64,000 nt of DNA from Geobacter sp. (GTDB lineage: Bacteria > Desulfobacterota > Desulfuromonadia > Geobacterales > Pseudopelobacteraceae). The DNA lies in assembly GCA_003574895.1 (NCBI GenBank), contig PJFB01000011.1, positions 62,001-126,000 on the forward strand, given 5' to 3'. The position numbers were made by a program, and so were the translations under genes. Shown here one piece after another: positions 36,811-46,954 of this stretch; the stretch's first letter is position 1; each line of letters opens with the position of its first letter. The notes under the pieces were generated by a model, which had not been told where the DNA came from, did no database searches, and saw nothing but the letters and a program-made list of their open reading frames with translations.

Positions 36811-37665
36811 ATGTTGAATGCCCTAACAATAGACGTCGAAGACTACTTTCAGGTGAACGCTTTTGCCAGGTATGTGCGGCAGGACCAGTGGGACAGCTAT
36901 CCTCTGCGGGTGGACGGCAACACCAGAAGAATACTCGACCTTCTCGATACCTATGCCATCAAGGCCACCTTCTTCATCTTGGGTTGGGTGGCAGAGCGCT
37001 TGCCGTCACTTGTTAAGGAGATTCACCGGCGTGGACATGAGGTTGCTTGTCATGGTTATGGCCACGAACTGATTTTTGAGATTGGTCCGGAACGGTTCAG
37101 GGCTGATATCAGGCACGCAAAATCATTGCTGGAAGATCAGTGTGGTATTCGGGTGAATGGGTACCGCGCTCCCAGTTACTCAATTACAAAACGATCCCTT
37201 TGGGCGTTGGATATCTTGGCTGAGGAGGGCTTCAGCTATGATTCCAGCATCTTCCCGGTCATGCACGACACTTATGGCATCCCCGACGCGGAACGATTTC
37301 CTCACAAAATTCTGACCGGGTCTGGGACTTTGCTGGAGTTCCCCTTAACAACGCTTCCGTTTAGGTTTGGCTGGAAAAATATGCGTCTGCCGATTGCTGG
37401 CGGAGGATATCTGCGGCTATTACCAGTTGGAATTATCCGTTACGGCATTGCAAAGATTAACGAACGTGAACATCAACCAGCCGTGCTTTATTTTCATCCT
37501 TGGGAGATCGATCTTGGCCAACCTCGAATACAAGCGGGAGTAAAGTCGCGATTCAGGCACTATTTGAATCTGGATAAAACCGAGGACAAGTTGAAACATC
37601 TTTTTTGTAATTTGAAGTTTTCACCGATGCACGAAATTCTCGCATCAAAAAGGTCTTTGGTCTGA
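36811..37665 (+). CDS. XrtA-system polysaccharide deacetylase
   Basis: The 284-residue NodB-type deacetylase opens with ALTIDVEDYFQVNAFA, the signature of the PEP-CTERM-associated subfamily (DVED holding the catalytic base and metal ligand). Later come RRGHEVACHGYGHELI (metal His residues), GYRAPSYSIT and a C-terminal AVLYFHPWEIDL. It has no signal peptide, as is usual for this subfamily. It would remove acetyl groups from the polymer or its precursors. The stop overlaps the next start by one base. Confidence 0.95.
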   Translation: MLNALTIDVEDYFQVNAFARYVRQDQWDSYPLRVDGNTRRILDLLDTYAIKATFFILGWVAERLPSLVKEIHRRGHEVACHGYGHELIFEIGPERFRADIRHAKSLLEDQCGIRVNGYRAPSYSITKRSLWALDILAEEGFSYDSSIFPVMHDTYGIPDAERFPHKILTGSGTLLEFPLTTLPFRFGWKNMRLPIAGGGYLRLLPVGIIRYGIAKINEREHQPAVLYFHPWEIDLGQPRIQAGVKSRFRHYLNLDKTEDKLKHLFCNLKFSPMHEILASKRSLV

Positions 37666-38852
37666 TGACGTTAGTACACTCCTTGGTTACAGTTTCTTTG
37701 AGTGCAGGACTAGCAGTTCTTACAGTCTTGGTGCTCTACCTCTGGTTTTTTGCGCTAGTTTACTTCTTTGCCATAAAACGTGAGATTACCGCTGCATTGG
37801 ATCCCAAATCCCGCTTTGTGTTTGTTGTCCCGGCCCATAACGAAGAGATGGGAATAACAGCCACAGTGCAGAGTCTGTTAAGTGTTAGTTATCCACGCCC
37901 TTTGTTCGATGTTGTGGTTATTGCAGACAACTGCACTGATGCAACTGCCGTACAAGCCAAAACTGCTGGTGCAGAATGCCTTGAAAGACATGATACAACC
38001 TTGCGGGGTAAGGGATATGCCCTTTGCCACGCTTTTACCGAACTAATGCCGAGAGGCTACAGCGCTTTTGTCGTTATAGATGCGGATAGTGTTGTAAGTT
38101 CAAATTTTCTTTCAGTACTAGATGCTCGCCTGAGGAGAGGCGAACAGGTAGTTCAGGCGTATTATGGCATGTCCAATCCTGATGCAAGTATACTTACGTA
38201 TCTGTTTCAGGTGGGAAATCTGATTGAGAATATACTTTTTTGGATACCAAAGAATAAATTAGGTCTTCCGATAATTCTTAGAGGAAATGGCATGTGTTTT
38301 TCCAGTGAGATTTTGAAAAAATATCCTTGGAATGCTTTTTCAATAACAGAAGATACCGAGTACGGTATCATGCTGGTAAATAACAGAATTAGCATCCGTT
38401 TCGCATCTGATATAGGAGTATTCGCACTTCAACCGGTGACATTGCAACAGGCCTTTGACCAAAGAGTACGCTGGGCTACCGGCAACTCGACTTTGACCAA
38501 AGGTCGAGCATTTAAGTTGATTGCATCGGGTATCAAGCAGTTCAACATAGCGCTAAGTGACCTTGGCGTCAGTTTAATCGTTGGCAGCAGGCCATTGCTG
38601 TTGGTTGCTAACATCTTATTACTAGCTTTATCATTTGCAGATGGCTCACAAATATTGCTGTGGTGGTCATGTTCAGTGCTTTTTGCGCAAGTGCTATATA
38701 TATGTCTTGGAATAGTAATGAACGGTATCTCGTGTCAAAAAATGATGCGACTGTTTTTTTCGCCGATCTATCTTGGCTGGCTTTGTATGGTTTCATTACT
38801 TGGTGTGTTTGGATTTCGCAAAAACCAATGGGTCAGGACTACCCGTTCATGA
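37665..38852 (+). CDS. Membrane glycosyltransferase family 2
   Basis: The 395-residue protein has an N-terminal membrane helix (LAVLTVLVLYLWFFALVYFF), a GT-A domain with FVVPAHNEEMGI, VIADNCTDAT, the metal-binding VIDADS (DxD) and the QRVRWATGN acceptor motif (Q/RxxRW), and two to three C-terminal helices. This is the processive, polysaccharide-synthase-like layout (cellulose/hyaluronan synthase clan). It would extend the polymer at the inner membrane. It starts within the TGATG overlap with the deacetylase gene. Confidence 0.9.
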   Translation: MTLVHSLVTVSLSAGLAVLTVLVLYLWFFALVYFFAIKREITAALDPKSRFVFVVPAHNEEMGITATVQSLLSVSYPRPLFDVVVIADNCTDATAVQAKTAGAECLERHDTTLRGKGYALCHAFTELMPRGYSAFVVIDADSVVSSNFLSVLDARLRRGEQVVQAYYGMSNPDASILTYLFQVGNLIENILFWIPKNKLGLPIILRGNGMCFSSEILKKYPWNAFSITEDTEYGIMLVNNRISIRFASDIGVFALQPVTLQQAFDQRVRWATGNSTLTKGRAFKLIASGIKQFNIALSDLGVSLIVGSRPLLLVANILLLALSFADGSQILLWWSCSVLFAQVLYICLGIVMNGISCQKMMRLFFSPIYLGWLCMVSLLGVFGFRKNQWVRTTRS

Positions 38853-39982
38853 CCAGGCCAATCATTATTGCCCATCTCATAGCAACAAATTTCTATGGTG
38901 GTCCGGAAAAGCAGATTATCAGCCATGCCCAGCACTTGGATCCTTCCAGATTCAGGTTCGTACTAATTTCGTTCGTTGAAAATGGGCAGCCGAACGAGAT
39001 TATTGATAAGGCTTCCCAGCTTGGAATTGACTTGGTTGAACTACATGTTGACCACGCATTTGATCCTCGATCAATATTAAGGCTAAAAAATATACTGCAT
39101 GATAAACAAGTTGACCTCCTTTGTTCCCATGGTTACAAGGCCAATGTGCTTGGTCGCTTGGCTACCTGGATAAATCGAATTCCTCAAATTGCCATATCAA
39201 GGGGATGGACTGGAGAAAATCGTAAAATTAAAATTTACGAGGTTCTGGATAAGTTCTTTCTACGATTAAATGATCATATTGTTGCTGTTTCCCATGGCCA
39301 GAAAGATAAGATCCTGAAACTGGGAATCAAGCAAAAATCTATATCTGTTATTCACAATGCAATTGATCTGAGTTTAGTCGATTACGGCTCACGCAATGAA
39401 AGACTAATTAGAAGGAGTTTGGGAATTCCGGATGATGCTATATTTGTTGCATCGGCAGGTAGGCTTTCGCCTGAAAAGAATTATGCCGGTATGATAGAAG
39501 CAGCGAGCCAAGTCTGTGCTCAAAAAAATAATGTTTATTTCGCTGTATTCGGTGAGGGGTTTCTGAGAGCTGATTTGGAAATGAAGATAAGTAACCTCGG
39601 GCTTGATGGACGCTTTTTCCTTCCAGGCTTCAATAAAAACATGCCGCAAGTATATAAGGAAATTGACGTATTCATGTTGCCATCTTTTACGGAAGGTCTT
39701 CCAAATGTTGCCTTGGAAGCATTCGCGGCAAGAAAACCAATTGTCGCCACAGCAGTGGGAGGAACTCCTGAGGTTGTTCAGCAGGGAGGGTCTGGTTATT
39801 TGACATCACCGGATGATATTTCAGGGATGGTGCAGTATCTTTTAGAGCTGGTTTCTGATGCTAATATGCGTAGGCACATGGGTGAAACTGGATATGCGCA
39901 TATTACCAAACATTTCAGTTTTGCCGAACAGACAATGAAATACGTCATGTTGTATGAACAGTTGGCAAAAAGATATATGTGA
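38849..39982 (+). CDS. Glycosyltransferase family 4 (GT-B)
   Basis: I chose the ATG at 38849 (MTRPIIIAHLIATNFYGGPEKQ), which overlaps the previous stop by ATGA; earlier starts lie inside that gene. The 377-residue protein has the GT-B fold with FYGGPEKQI near the N-terminus and the C-terminal nucleotide-sugar site SAGRLSPEKNYAGMI, FLPGFNKNMPQVYKEI and FMLPSFTEGLPNVALEAFA (the E-x7-E motif). It adds one sugar to the lipid-linked repeat; donor unknown. Confidence 0.92.
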   Translation: MTRPIIIAHLIATNFYGGPEKQIISHAQHLDPSRFRFVLISFVENGQPNEIIDKASQLGIDLVELHVDHAFDPRSILRLKNILHDKQVDLLCSHGYKANVLGRLATWINRIPQIAISRGWTGENRKIKIYEVLDKFFLRLNDHIVAVSHGQKDKILKLGIKQKSISVIHNAIDLSLVDYGSRNERLIRRSLGIPDDAIFVASAGRLSPEKNYAGMIEAASQVCAQKNNVYFAVFGEGFLRADLEMKISNLGLDGRFFLPGFNKNMPQVYKEIDVFMLPSFTEGLPNVALEAFAARKPIVATAVGGTPEVVQQGGSGYLTSPDDISGMVQYLLELVSDANMRRHMGETGYAHITKHFSFAEQTMKYVMLYEQLAKRYM

Positions 39983-40023
39983 ATTGAAACAATAAATTGT
40001 GTAATTTAATTGGAACTATCGAT

Positions 40024-40806
40024 ATGAAAAGCAGCATTGTCATTACACTGCATGGAGTGGCGCCAGATAATAAATCTATAGATGGGCAGGACACCGGTGC
40101 CGCCAAATATACAATTGCACGTTCAACTTTTATTGAAATTGCCAGCCTTATTAAGAACAATCAAAACTGTACCATTGAAGAATTTGTCGATAACCCCAGC
40201 GGTACATATTCGATACTCACCTTCGATGATGGACTTATATCCGATTACGAAGAAGCATTTCCAGTACTCCTCGATAAAGGGCTTAAGGCCACATTTTTCG
40301 TAACAACTGAAAACATTGGTAAGTCTGGCTATATGAATCGGAGTCAGATCAATGAAATGGCCAGTCACGGCATGGAAATAGCGAGTCATGGACTGCAACA
40401 TCGCTATCTCGTGGATCTGCCTGAATCCGATGCACGTAGGGAACTTGCTGATTCAAAAGAAAACTTACAGCAATTGATGGGAAGATCTGTCACATCGTTT
40501 GCACCTGTCGGTGGGCATTATCTACCTTGGATGATTGGTTTTGCCAATGATTCCGGTTATCGTGCTTTTGCCACAATGATCCCTGGTCGCACTTTTTGTT
40601 GTCATACTGGCTCTCCCCTTGTTATCAGGAGGAATCATGTCCAGTCGCATCATCAGCTATCATACATATCATCCCTGATAAACGGAGATAAATATTTGTT
40701 AACTAAAAACAGGATTAGATATACGCTCCTTACTATCCCCAAGCTTTTGTTGGGGATGGATGCATATGATCGAATTAAGCGGAATTTAATAGGCGAGTCG
40801 CATTGA
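40024..40806 (+). CDS. Polysaccharide deacetylase family protein
   Basis: I prefer the ATG at 40024 (MKSSIVITLHGV); TTG 39997 is an alternative. The 260-residue NodB-domain protein has ILTFDDGLISDYEEAF (catalytic Asp pair), MEIASHGLQHRYL (metal His residues) and FAPVGGHYLPWM in the position of the usual RPP loop. No signal peptide is seen, so it acts in the cytoplasm on a precursor or is an inactive relative. The stop overlaps the next start. Confidence 0.88.
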   Translation: MKSSIVITLHGVAPDNKSIDGQDTGAAKYTIARSTFIEIASLIKNNQNCTIEEFVDNPSGTYSILTFDDGLISDYEEAFPVLLDKGLKATFFVTTENIGKSGYMNRSQINEMASHGMEIASHGLQHRYLVDLPESDARRELADSKENLQQLMGRSVTSFAPVGGHYLPWMIGFANDSGYRAFATMIPGRTFCCHTGSPLVIRRNHVQSHHQLSYISSLINGDKYLLTKNRIRYTLLTIPKLLLGMDAYDRIKRNLIGESH

Positions 40807-41816
40807 TGAAATATTTAAGCATAGTCATTCCAATACGTAATGAGGAAAAATTTATTGCCGATACGCTGAAAAGCATGATCGAACAAGATTATCCAAGGGA
40901 CAGGTTTGAACTGCTGGTGGTAGATGGCAGATCAACTGACAGTACGCGCTCAGTTGTCGAGCGCTTAATAAGGGATAATCCGGATACTGTTATAAGGTTG
41001 CTTGATAACCCGGGCCTTCTGTCGAGCAGGGCCAGAAATGTTGGCATCAGGGCGGCGGAAGGGCAACTTATAGCTGTCATCGACGGGCATGTACATATTC
41101 CGGATAGATACCTGTTTCAGAACATGGAAAGCTTGAAGGAAAATAATAATGCCTTGTGTCTTTCCAGGCCTGCACCGTTGGATGTCCCCGGCCTTACCGG
41201 GGGGGCGCCATTCTGGATTGCCGTTGCTCGAAAATCCTGGTTGGGTCACAGTGTCAAGTCTTTTATTTATAGCGAATTCGAGGGATTTGTTGATCCTATG
41301 AGTGCCGGATTTGCCTATGACCGTTCGGTTTTTGATATTGTTGGATATTTTGATGAAACGTTTGATGCCGCGGAAGACGTAGAGTTTCATTACCGTCTAA
41401 AAAAAGCAGGGATTAAGGCATTTACAGCCCCATCTCTCATGATTTATTCCTATCCGCGCGAATCTCTTGGTGCTCTCTTTCGCCAGCAGACCCGCTATGG
41501 GGAGGGGAGGGCGCGTTTGGTAAAAAAACATCCGGAGTCATTTACCAAGGAAACCCTGGTTCCGGTCGGGATTTTCTGTATGACCGTATTAACTCCGTTT
41601 GCCCTGCTCTTGTTGCCGATCATGTCGATGCCCTCCTTTGTAGTAATAAACATCTTTCTACTTTATTTCGCCATCATCTGTATCACTGGCTTGTTTGAAG
41701 CGTTGAAGCGCAGACATGTCATCCAGGCGTTTTATATTGCATTGGCCGTTTGGATTACTCATTTCGGATTAGGGTGGGGCTTCAGCAAAACCTGGATCAG
41801 AAATAGCATTAAGTGA
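40806..41816 (+). CDS. Glycosyltransferase family 2 (ExoA-like)
   Basis: The 336-residue protein begins with a GT-A domain: LSIVIPIRNEEKFIADTL, ELLVVDGRSTDST, a LIAVIDGHVHIP metal motif (DxH variant of DxD) and DETFDAAEDVEFHYRLKKAG (catalytic base region). It ends with three membrane helices, as in succinoglycan ExoA-like transferases. The ATG at 40806 overlaps the deacetylase stop. It adds a sugar to the growing repeat at the membrane. Confidence 0.92.
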   Translation: MKYLSIVIPIRNEEKFIADTLKSMIEQDYPRDRFELLVVDGRSTDSTRSVVERLIRDNPDTVIRLLDNPGLLSSRARNVGIRAAEGQLIAVIDGHVHIPDRYLFQNMESLKENNNALCLSRPAPLDVPGLTGGAPFWIAVARKSWLGHSVKSFIYSEFEGFVDPMSAGFAYDRSVFDIVGYFDETFDAAEDVEFHYRLKKAGIKAFTAPSLMIYSYPRESLGALFRQQTRYGEGRARLVKKHPESFTKETLVPVGIFCMTVLTPFALLLLPIMSMPSFVVINIFLLYFAIICITGLFEALKRRHVIQAFYIALAVWITHFGLGWGFSKTWIRNSIK

Positions 41817-41837
41817 CTATGTAAATGAGTTTAGCAC

Positions 41838-42956
41838 ATGATTAAAATAGCTTTCATAATCGATATGATCGAATCCCCCACCGCAGGGACGGAGAAGCAG
41901 TTGCTGTTACTGATCAAACATCTGGATCGTAGCAGGTTTCAGCCTTATCTTTGTGTTTTACGAACTTCTGAGTGGTTGGAGAAGGAGTTTGATGCCTGTC
42001 CGGTTTTTGTTGTAAAAATGGATTCATTTAAAAGTATAAAGGGACTTAAGGGGCTTTTTGTCCTCTCTAAATACCTTAAGGATAAAGGTGTAGATATTGT
42101 ACAAACCCATTTTAGAGATTCAAGTATAGCCGGGATTCTAGCTGCTAAACTTGCTGGGATTAAGGTAGTCATTGGAACACGCAGAAACCAGGGATATTGG
42201 TTGACGCCATTTGAACTTAAAATACAAAAGAATCTTGACAGGTGGGTAACAATTTATATTGCTAACTCGCAGAGTACTAAACAGTGGCTAATCAATAATG
42301 AAGGAGTGGATCATAGGCGAGTCGAAGTTGTCAACAATGGGTTTGACATTTCCTTGTTCCCATCTAATACTTATGCCTTCAAATGTCAGATGCGTAAGTC
42401 GCTTGGGATCCCAGAACATGCTCCTGTTATTGTGATAGTTGCAAATCTACGACCTGTCAAAGATCATGAAACTTTTTTAAGAGCTGCACAGATTGTGCTT
42501 TGTTATAGACCTGATAGCCGCTTTCTTGTTGTTGGCAGTGGGCCAGAATTATCAAAGCTTAAGACGTTATCTTCAGAGCTGGGTATTGCTAAGGCTATTA
42601 ATTATCTTGGTGCACGGTTGGATATCCCTGATATTTTGGTTGCATGTGATATCGGTGTTCTGTCATCAACATCGGAAAGCTTCTCCAATGCACTCGTAGA
42701 GTATATGGCGTCCGGTTTGCCGGTTGTTACTACTGATGTAGGAGGCGCTCGTGAAGCTGTTGATGATGGTGTTAACGGTTTCATTGTTCCGATTAGAAAC
42801 TGGGATGAAATGGGGAAACGGATTGCCAACCTGCTCGAATCTGGCCGAGCTGCGGAAATGGGGCAAGAAAGTTGTAGGAGAAGCAAAGAACGCTTTTCTT
42901 TGGCGACAATGATCCAAAAATCAGAACAATTGTATTCCTCCGTGTATAGAAGGTGA
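41838..42956 (+). CDS. Glycosyltransferase family 4
   Basis: The 372-residue GT-B protein starts MIKIAFIIDMIESPTAGTEKQ and has the C-terminal domain motifs VIVANLRPVKDHETFLRAA, FLVVGSGPE, INYLGARLDIPDIL and VLSSTSESFSNALVEYMA (E-x7-E variant). It is soluble or peripheral, and closely related in layout to the 38849 gene (both open with a G(P/T)EKQ loop). Three bases separate it from the next gene. Confidence 0.92.
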   Translation: MIKIAFIIDMIESPTAGTEKQLLLLIKHLDRSRFQPYLCVLRTSEWLEKEFDACPVFVVKMDSFKSIKGLKGLFVLSKYLKDKGVDIVQTHFRDSSIAGILAAKLAGIKVVIGTRRNQGYWLTPFELKIQKNLDRWVTIYIANSQSTKQWLINNEGVDHRRVEVVNNGFDISLFPSNTYAFKCQMRKSLGIPEHAPVIVIVANLRPVKDHETFLRAAQIVLCYRPDSRFLVVGSGPELSKLKTLSSELGIAKAINYLGARLDIPDILVACDIGVLSSTSESFSNALVEYMASGLPVVTTDVGGAREAVDDGVNGFIVPIRNWDEMGKRIANLLESGRAAEMGQESCRRSKERFSLATMIQKSEQLYSSVYRR

Positions 42957-42959
42957 CGT

Positions 42960-44084
42960 TTGAGCGAAAATAGTCAGCGCAATTTCAAATACGACATTGA
43001 TAATGTTAGGAAAAACTGGCGTCTTCTGGATGATGTTTCTTTTCCTGATATAAAGGGAATAAAGCTGGTTTCTCACGAAAAGTTCGCCAGCGTTCCTGAA
43101 ATACCGGTTACATATATTTCCCCTGGACGGCTTGCTGTCTTATTTAAAAAGATTTCAGCTGTCTACTGGTTTATCTATGCAATTCGTCTTTTTGTATTAT
43201 CAGATTTTAGAACAGTAATTATTGTGAATGGTGGTAACACCATTCTCTGGTTTTGTTGTGGAGTTCTAAATGCTTTTCCGATTTTAGGGAAAAGAAAACT
43301 ATTTTGTTGGGATGTATTTGTAGAATATATTCTTGGGACTGAAAAAAGGCCATGGTTTTTCCCATTCATTAAGATTACTACGAAAAGAAAAGAAAAACTT
43401 GCTTGTTTTATTCTTCGTCAGTATGGACTTAATGTCTTGTGGTCCAGTAAACAAGTTACTACTCATGCAAAACATTTCAATCTCCCCGAACGCCATTTCA
43501 TTTTTCTTCCGTTCAAGGCCAATCACTCTAAGCGCGAAACTTATGATATTCCGATGGGTAATTTTATTTTTGCCGGTGGAAATGGTAAAAGGGATTACAA
43601 CTGTCTAATTGAAGCGGTTAGAGATACAGAAATACCAGTTGTAATTAGTGCTACTGATCCTGTTGTGCGAAAAGGAATAGAGCCACTTCCTAATGTGATG
43701 GTGATCGGGGCACCGGAACCCGCATTTGGACAACTTCAAGCAGCCTCACGTTTTGTGGTGATACCAATGAAATACTCAGGTTTAAAAGGAGGTGGCGAGG
43801 CAAACTTTTGTAACGCGATGTGGCACAAAAAGCCTGTAATCGGCGTAGATTCAATATCTGCAGAGGATTACATTGACGATGGTGAAACTGGTTATGTTGT
43901 CAAAGCAGGAGATGCTGAAATCCTGAGGAAAAGGATAACTACGCTTTGGGAGAATCCAATACTTTGTCATGAGATGGGCCAAAAAGGTCGAAGGCGAGTA
44001 GAAATGTATTTTACTCATTATAAATTTATACGTCGCTTGCTGAGACTTGCTCTTTTATATGGTCATATGAATAATGACAATTAA
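42960..44084 (+). CDS. Glycosyltransferase-like protein (GT-B, divergent)
   Basis: The 374-residue protein starts with TTG at 42960. Its C-terminal half looks like a GT-B donor domain (GNFIFAGGNGKRDYNCLIEA, ASRFVVIPMKYSGLKGGGEA, GVDSISAEDYIDDGETGYVV), with GGGEANFCNAMW in place of the usual E-x7-E. The N-terminal half is poorly conserved and contains a hydrophobic segment (YWFIYAIRLFVL). It is probably a glycosyltransferase of the variable block; donor and acceptor unknown. It overlaps the ligase gene by 11 bases and is very AT-rich. Confidence 0.75.
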   Translation: MSENSQRNFKYDIDNVRKNWRLLDDVSFPDIKGIKLVSHEKFASVPEIPVTYISPGRLAVLFKKISAVYWFIYAIRLFVLSDFRTVIIVNGGNTILWFCCGVLNAFPILGKRKLFCWDVFVEYILGTEKRPWFFPFIKITTKRKEKLACFILRQYGLNVLWSSKQVTTHAKHFNLPERHFIFLPFKANHSKRETYDIPMGNFIFAGGNGKRDYNCLIEAVRDTEIPVVISATDPVVRKGIEPLPNVMVIGAPEPAFGQLQAASRFVVIPMKYSGLKGGGEANFCNAMWHKKPVIGVDSISAEDYIDDGETGYVVKAGDAEILRKRITTLWENPILCHEMGQKGRRRVEMYFTHYKFIRRLLRLALLYGHMNNDN

Positions 44085-45351
44085 AAATATACCCAATATG
44101 TCAAATAGATCACTACCTGCCGTATTAATAATGGTTTGTTTTTATATGTTTTTGTTTATCGAGCGCCCTTGGGAATCTATACGATATTTGAATGGAATTC
44201 CTATTGAGAGAACTTTTGCTGTAATCATGATATTTTGGGCATTCACTGTAGGAAGAATTAAAATTGTCAGTTCTTCGATAAACAAATGGGTATATGGTCT
44301 TCTTGCATTGCATTTTATTCTTGCACCTTTTGCCCAGAACTCTAGCTCTGCTGTCGATCAAGGCATTGAATACGCTAAGGTTGTAGTGATCTATCTATTG
44401 ATGCTATCCGTGGTCGATGATGAAGCTTCTTTGAAGGTAATTATTAAGGTATATATTTTTTCGATGATGATCTATGTCCTGCATTCGCTTTGGGAATATC
44501 ATAACGGCAGCTATGTCTGGGATATGGGTATTTACCGCATGGTTGGTGTTGGTCGCTCTTATAATCAACCAAATGCCTTTGGCGCCAGCTTGGTTCTTTC
44601 AATACCGTTTGTGTATACGCTGTTTCGATTGGAAACAAAATCAATACTTCGGATTCTCTATACTGTTTATTTTGGAAGTGTTGTGCTGTGTTTAGTGTTG
44701 ACCGGTTCGCGCTCTTCCTCGATTGCCTTTGTTTTTCTTCTTTTGCTGTGGGTTATGTTACAGCATGGCAAAAGAAAAATTGTAATATTTGTTGTGACGC
44801 TGATAGCCTTTAGTACTATATGGATCAGCATGCCCGCAGAAAAACAAGTGCGTATCAAATCCATTTGGGATAAGGATGCTGGGCCAGCCAATGCACAAAA
44901 ATCGACTGATGGCAGGAAATTGGGGTTTATAGCAGGTTGGGAAATGTTTAGACACGCTCCTTTTACCGGAATTGGAGCTGGAGGCGATAATTTTGTCGAA
45001 TACCGCATGGAACATTTAGATGGAATTCCTGAACAATCGCATAACTTGTATGCTGAGGTGTTGAGTGCATTTGGTGTTGTCGGTGCATTTTTCTTCATTG
45101 GATTGGTTACTTCAACATGGCGGGGTTGTTTGAAAGTTAGGCGTTTTTACTTACAGTCAGAAATGGAAAAATCATTCTGTTTTAATATTAGCGGATCGAT
45201 AATTATTTGTTTGATACTCCTTCTACTACTCGGTTTATCTGGACATAATTTTTATCGGCCACTATGGCTTTGGATGTCAGCGTGGGTAGGATCCATGATG
45301 CAAATAATTAATCAAAAACAAGATGCCTTGTATAAATTACAGAATTTTTAA
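44074..45351 (+). CDS. O-antigen-ligase/polymerase family membrane protein (XrtA-associated type)
   Basis: The 425-residue protein has ten or more membrane helices and a large periplasmic loop, with the ligase-superfamily features VLTGSRSSSIAFVFLLLL and a loop His in DGIPEQSHNLYAEVLSAFG. The N-terminal pattern (LFIERPWESIRYLNGIPIER) recalls the exosortase-A-associated putative O-glycosylation ligases. It would polymerise the repeat or transfer glycan to protein in the periplasm. Which of the two cannot be told from sequence. Confidence 0.85.
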   Translation: MTIKNIPNMSNRSLPAVLIMVCFYMFLFIERPWESIRYLNGIPIERTFAVIMIFWAFTVGRIKIVSSSINKWVYGLLALHFILAPFAQNSSSAVDQGIEYAKVVVIYLLMLSVVDDEASLKVIIKVYIFSMMIYVLHSLWEYHNGSYVWDMGIYRMVGVGRSYNQPNAFGASLVLSIPFVYTLFRLETKSILRILYTVYFGSVVLCLVLTGSRSSSIAFVFLLLLWVMLQHGKRKIVIFVVTLIAFSTIWISMPAEKQVRIKSIWDKDAGPANAQKSTDGRKLGFIAGWEMFRHAPFTGIGAGGDNFVEYRMEHLDGIPEQSHNLYAEVLSAFGVVGAFFFIGLVTSTWRGCLKVRRFYLQSEMEKSFCFNISGSIIICLILLLLLGLSGHNFYRPLWLWMSAWVGSMMQIINQKQDALYKLQNF

Positions 45352-45401
45352 TCGCTTCAGCCAAATTGATATAACTAATTAAAGCGTTTTGCGGGTTTTA
45401 T

Positions 45402-46919
45402 GTGAGTAAAAAACTACTTTTAAATTCATTATCAGGAACAGCTCTCTATGCTGTCAATGTTGTTGTGACTTTCATCATAAGCCCCGTTCTAATCAGGGCA
45501 CTGGGCAACCGCGACTATGGGCTGTGGGAATTAGTGATGAGTGTCATAGGCTACATGGGCCTCCTAGATCTTGGTATTGGTGGGTCTCTAGTAAGGTTTG
45601 TTTCTGTCGCTGATGGGAGACAAGACAAGGAGGATCTTCAACAGACGATAAGCACGGCCTTTACCTTTTTTGCCATTGTGGGTTTTGTGGCGGTTTTGAT
45701 CTTTTTATCCCTAGGTTATTCTCCTGGGATAATTGCAGGTAGTGAGATAAAGAATATCGCTAACCTAAGCACTGTTTTTATTCTGTTGGGAATAAATGCC
45801 GGAATGTTGTTCCCGTTGCAGGTTTTTATAACCACATTGATGGGTGTGCAGCGGCATTATTTTATTAATAATGTCAGAATTGTTCTTGTAATTATCCGGG
45901 CTTGCTTTACTTACTATCTGCTGCTGCGCTATCAGGGAAGGGGGCTTATAATCCTGGCACTTCTCGAACCTATATTTACTGCAATACAATTTGCACTATT
46001 TGCCGGAGCTGTCTTCATAGATAGAAATATACCTAAATTATCTCTATCGGCTGTGACATATTACAAGGCCAAGGAAATGATTACTTTCAGTGCTAAGAGC
46101 GCGACTATGCTTATAGCATCGCGTCTTCAAAACCAGAGCGTACCTCTTATTATAGGCAATATGATAGGCTTGGGGCAGATTGTCTATTACGTAATACCCA
46201 ACCGTTTGGTTAATTACGCCAAAGGTATGTCGCAGGCTATTGGTTTTCCGCTTGCACCCTATTTCGGCGCAGCAATAGGTAGGGGGGACCATAGCGAACT
46301 GGTAAAATCGTGGTTGAATACTACATTGGCTTTACAGATAGTCTCTTTGGCTATGCCGATTGTAATTTTTTTCTGTGGCGAAACTTTTTTGGGATTATGG
46401 ATCGGCAAAGAGTATGCCATCGCCGGACATATGGTGCTTTATATCCTGCTGGCCGGCATGGTGGCAGACTCCCTCGCAACTAATGCCTTCCGCATACTAA
46501 CCGCACAAGGCAAGCATGGCAGGTGCGCACTGTTATGGCTTATTTTGTCCTTACTTAGTATCCCTGTTGGGATATTTGGAGCACATAAATGGGGTCTTAC
46601 TGGTGTTGCTGCAGCAACCACAATGGTAACAGTCCTGGCAAATCTGCTTACAGTTTATATGGCATGTACTGCAATGCAGGTTCCACTAATCACGTATTTC
46701 AAAGAAACGTTGTTGCGCATTGCCTTGCCACTAATGTTGTTTGTTGCAGCACTTTGGTGTCTTGGCATAATTTATCCTGCGAAAAATTATGTAGATTTAC
46801 TTTTGCATTTGTTTTTAGCGAGCTGTATTTATCTGCCAGCAATTTGGTTGTTAACGTTAGGTGCGGATCTTAGAGAGAGGCTGCAAGATCTGATCAGAAT
46901 GCGGATTTTCGCCAAATAA
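45402..46919 (+). CDS. Polysaccharide flippase (Wzx/MurJ-like)
   Basis: The 505-residue protein begins at GTG 45402 and has about twelve to fourteen membrane helices, with the MOP-superfamily opening NSLSGTALYAVNVVVTFIIS and RALGNRDYGLWELVMSVIGY, typical of Wzx translocases. It flips lipid-linked repeat units to the periplasmic face. It follows the ligase gene and precedes an acetyltransferase, as in Wzx/Wzy-type gene clusters. Confidence 0.92.
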   Translation: MSKKLLLNSLSGTALYAVNVVVTFIISPVLIRALGNRDYGLWELVMSVIGYMGLLDLGIGGSLVRFVSVADGRQDKEDLQQTISTAFTFFAIVGFVAVLIFLSLGYSPGIIAGSEIKNIANLSTVFILLGINAGMLFPLQVFITTLMGVQRHYFINNVRIVLVIIRACFTYYLLLRYQGRGLIILALLEPIFTAIQFALFAGAVFIDRNIPKLSLSAVTYYKAKEMITFSAKSATMLIASRLQNQSVPLIIGNMIGLGQIVYYVIPNRLVNYAKGMSQAIGFPLAPYFGAAIGRGDHSELVKSWLNTTLALQIVSLAMPIVIFFCGETFLGLWIGKEYAIAGHMVLYILLAGMVADSLATNAFRILTAQGKHGRCALLWLILSLLSIPVGIFGAHKWGLTGVAAATTMVTVLANLLTVYMACTAMQVPLITYFKETLLRIALPLMLFVAALWCLGIIYPAKNYVDLLLHLFLASCIYLPAIWLLTLGADLRERLQDLIRMRIFAK

Positions 46920-46954
46920 AATACTACTACTCAATTTTGATAGCGAGATTGGCC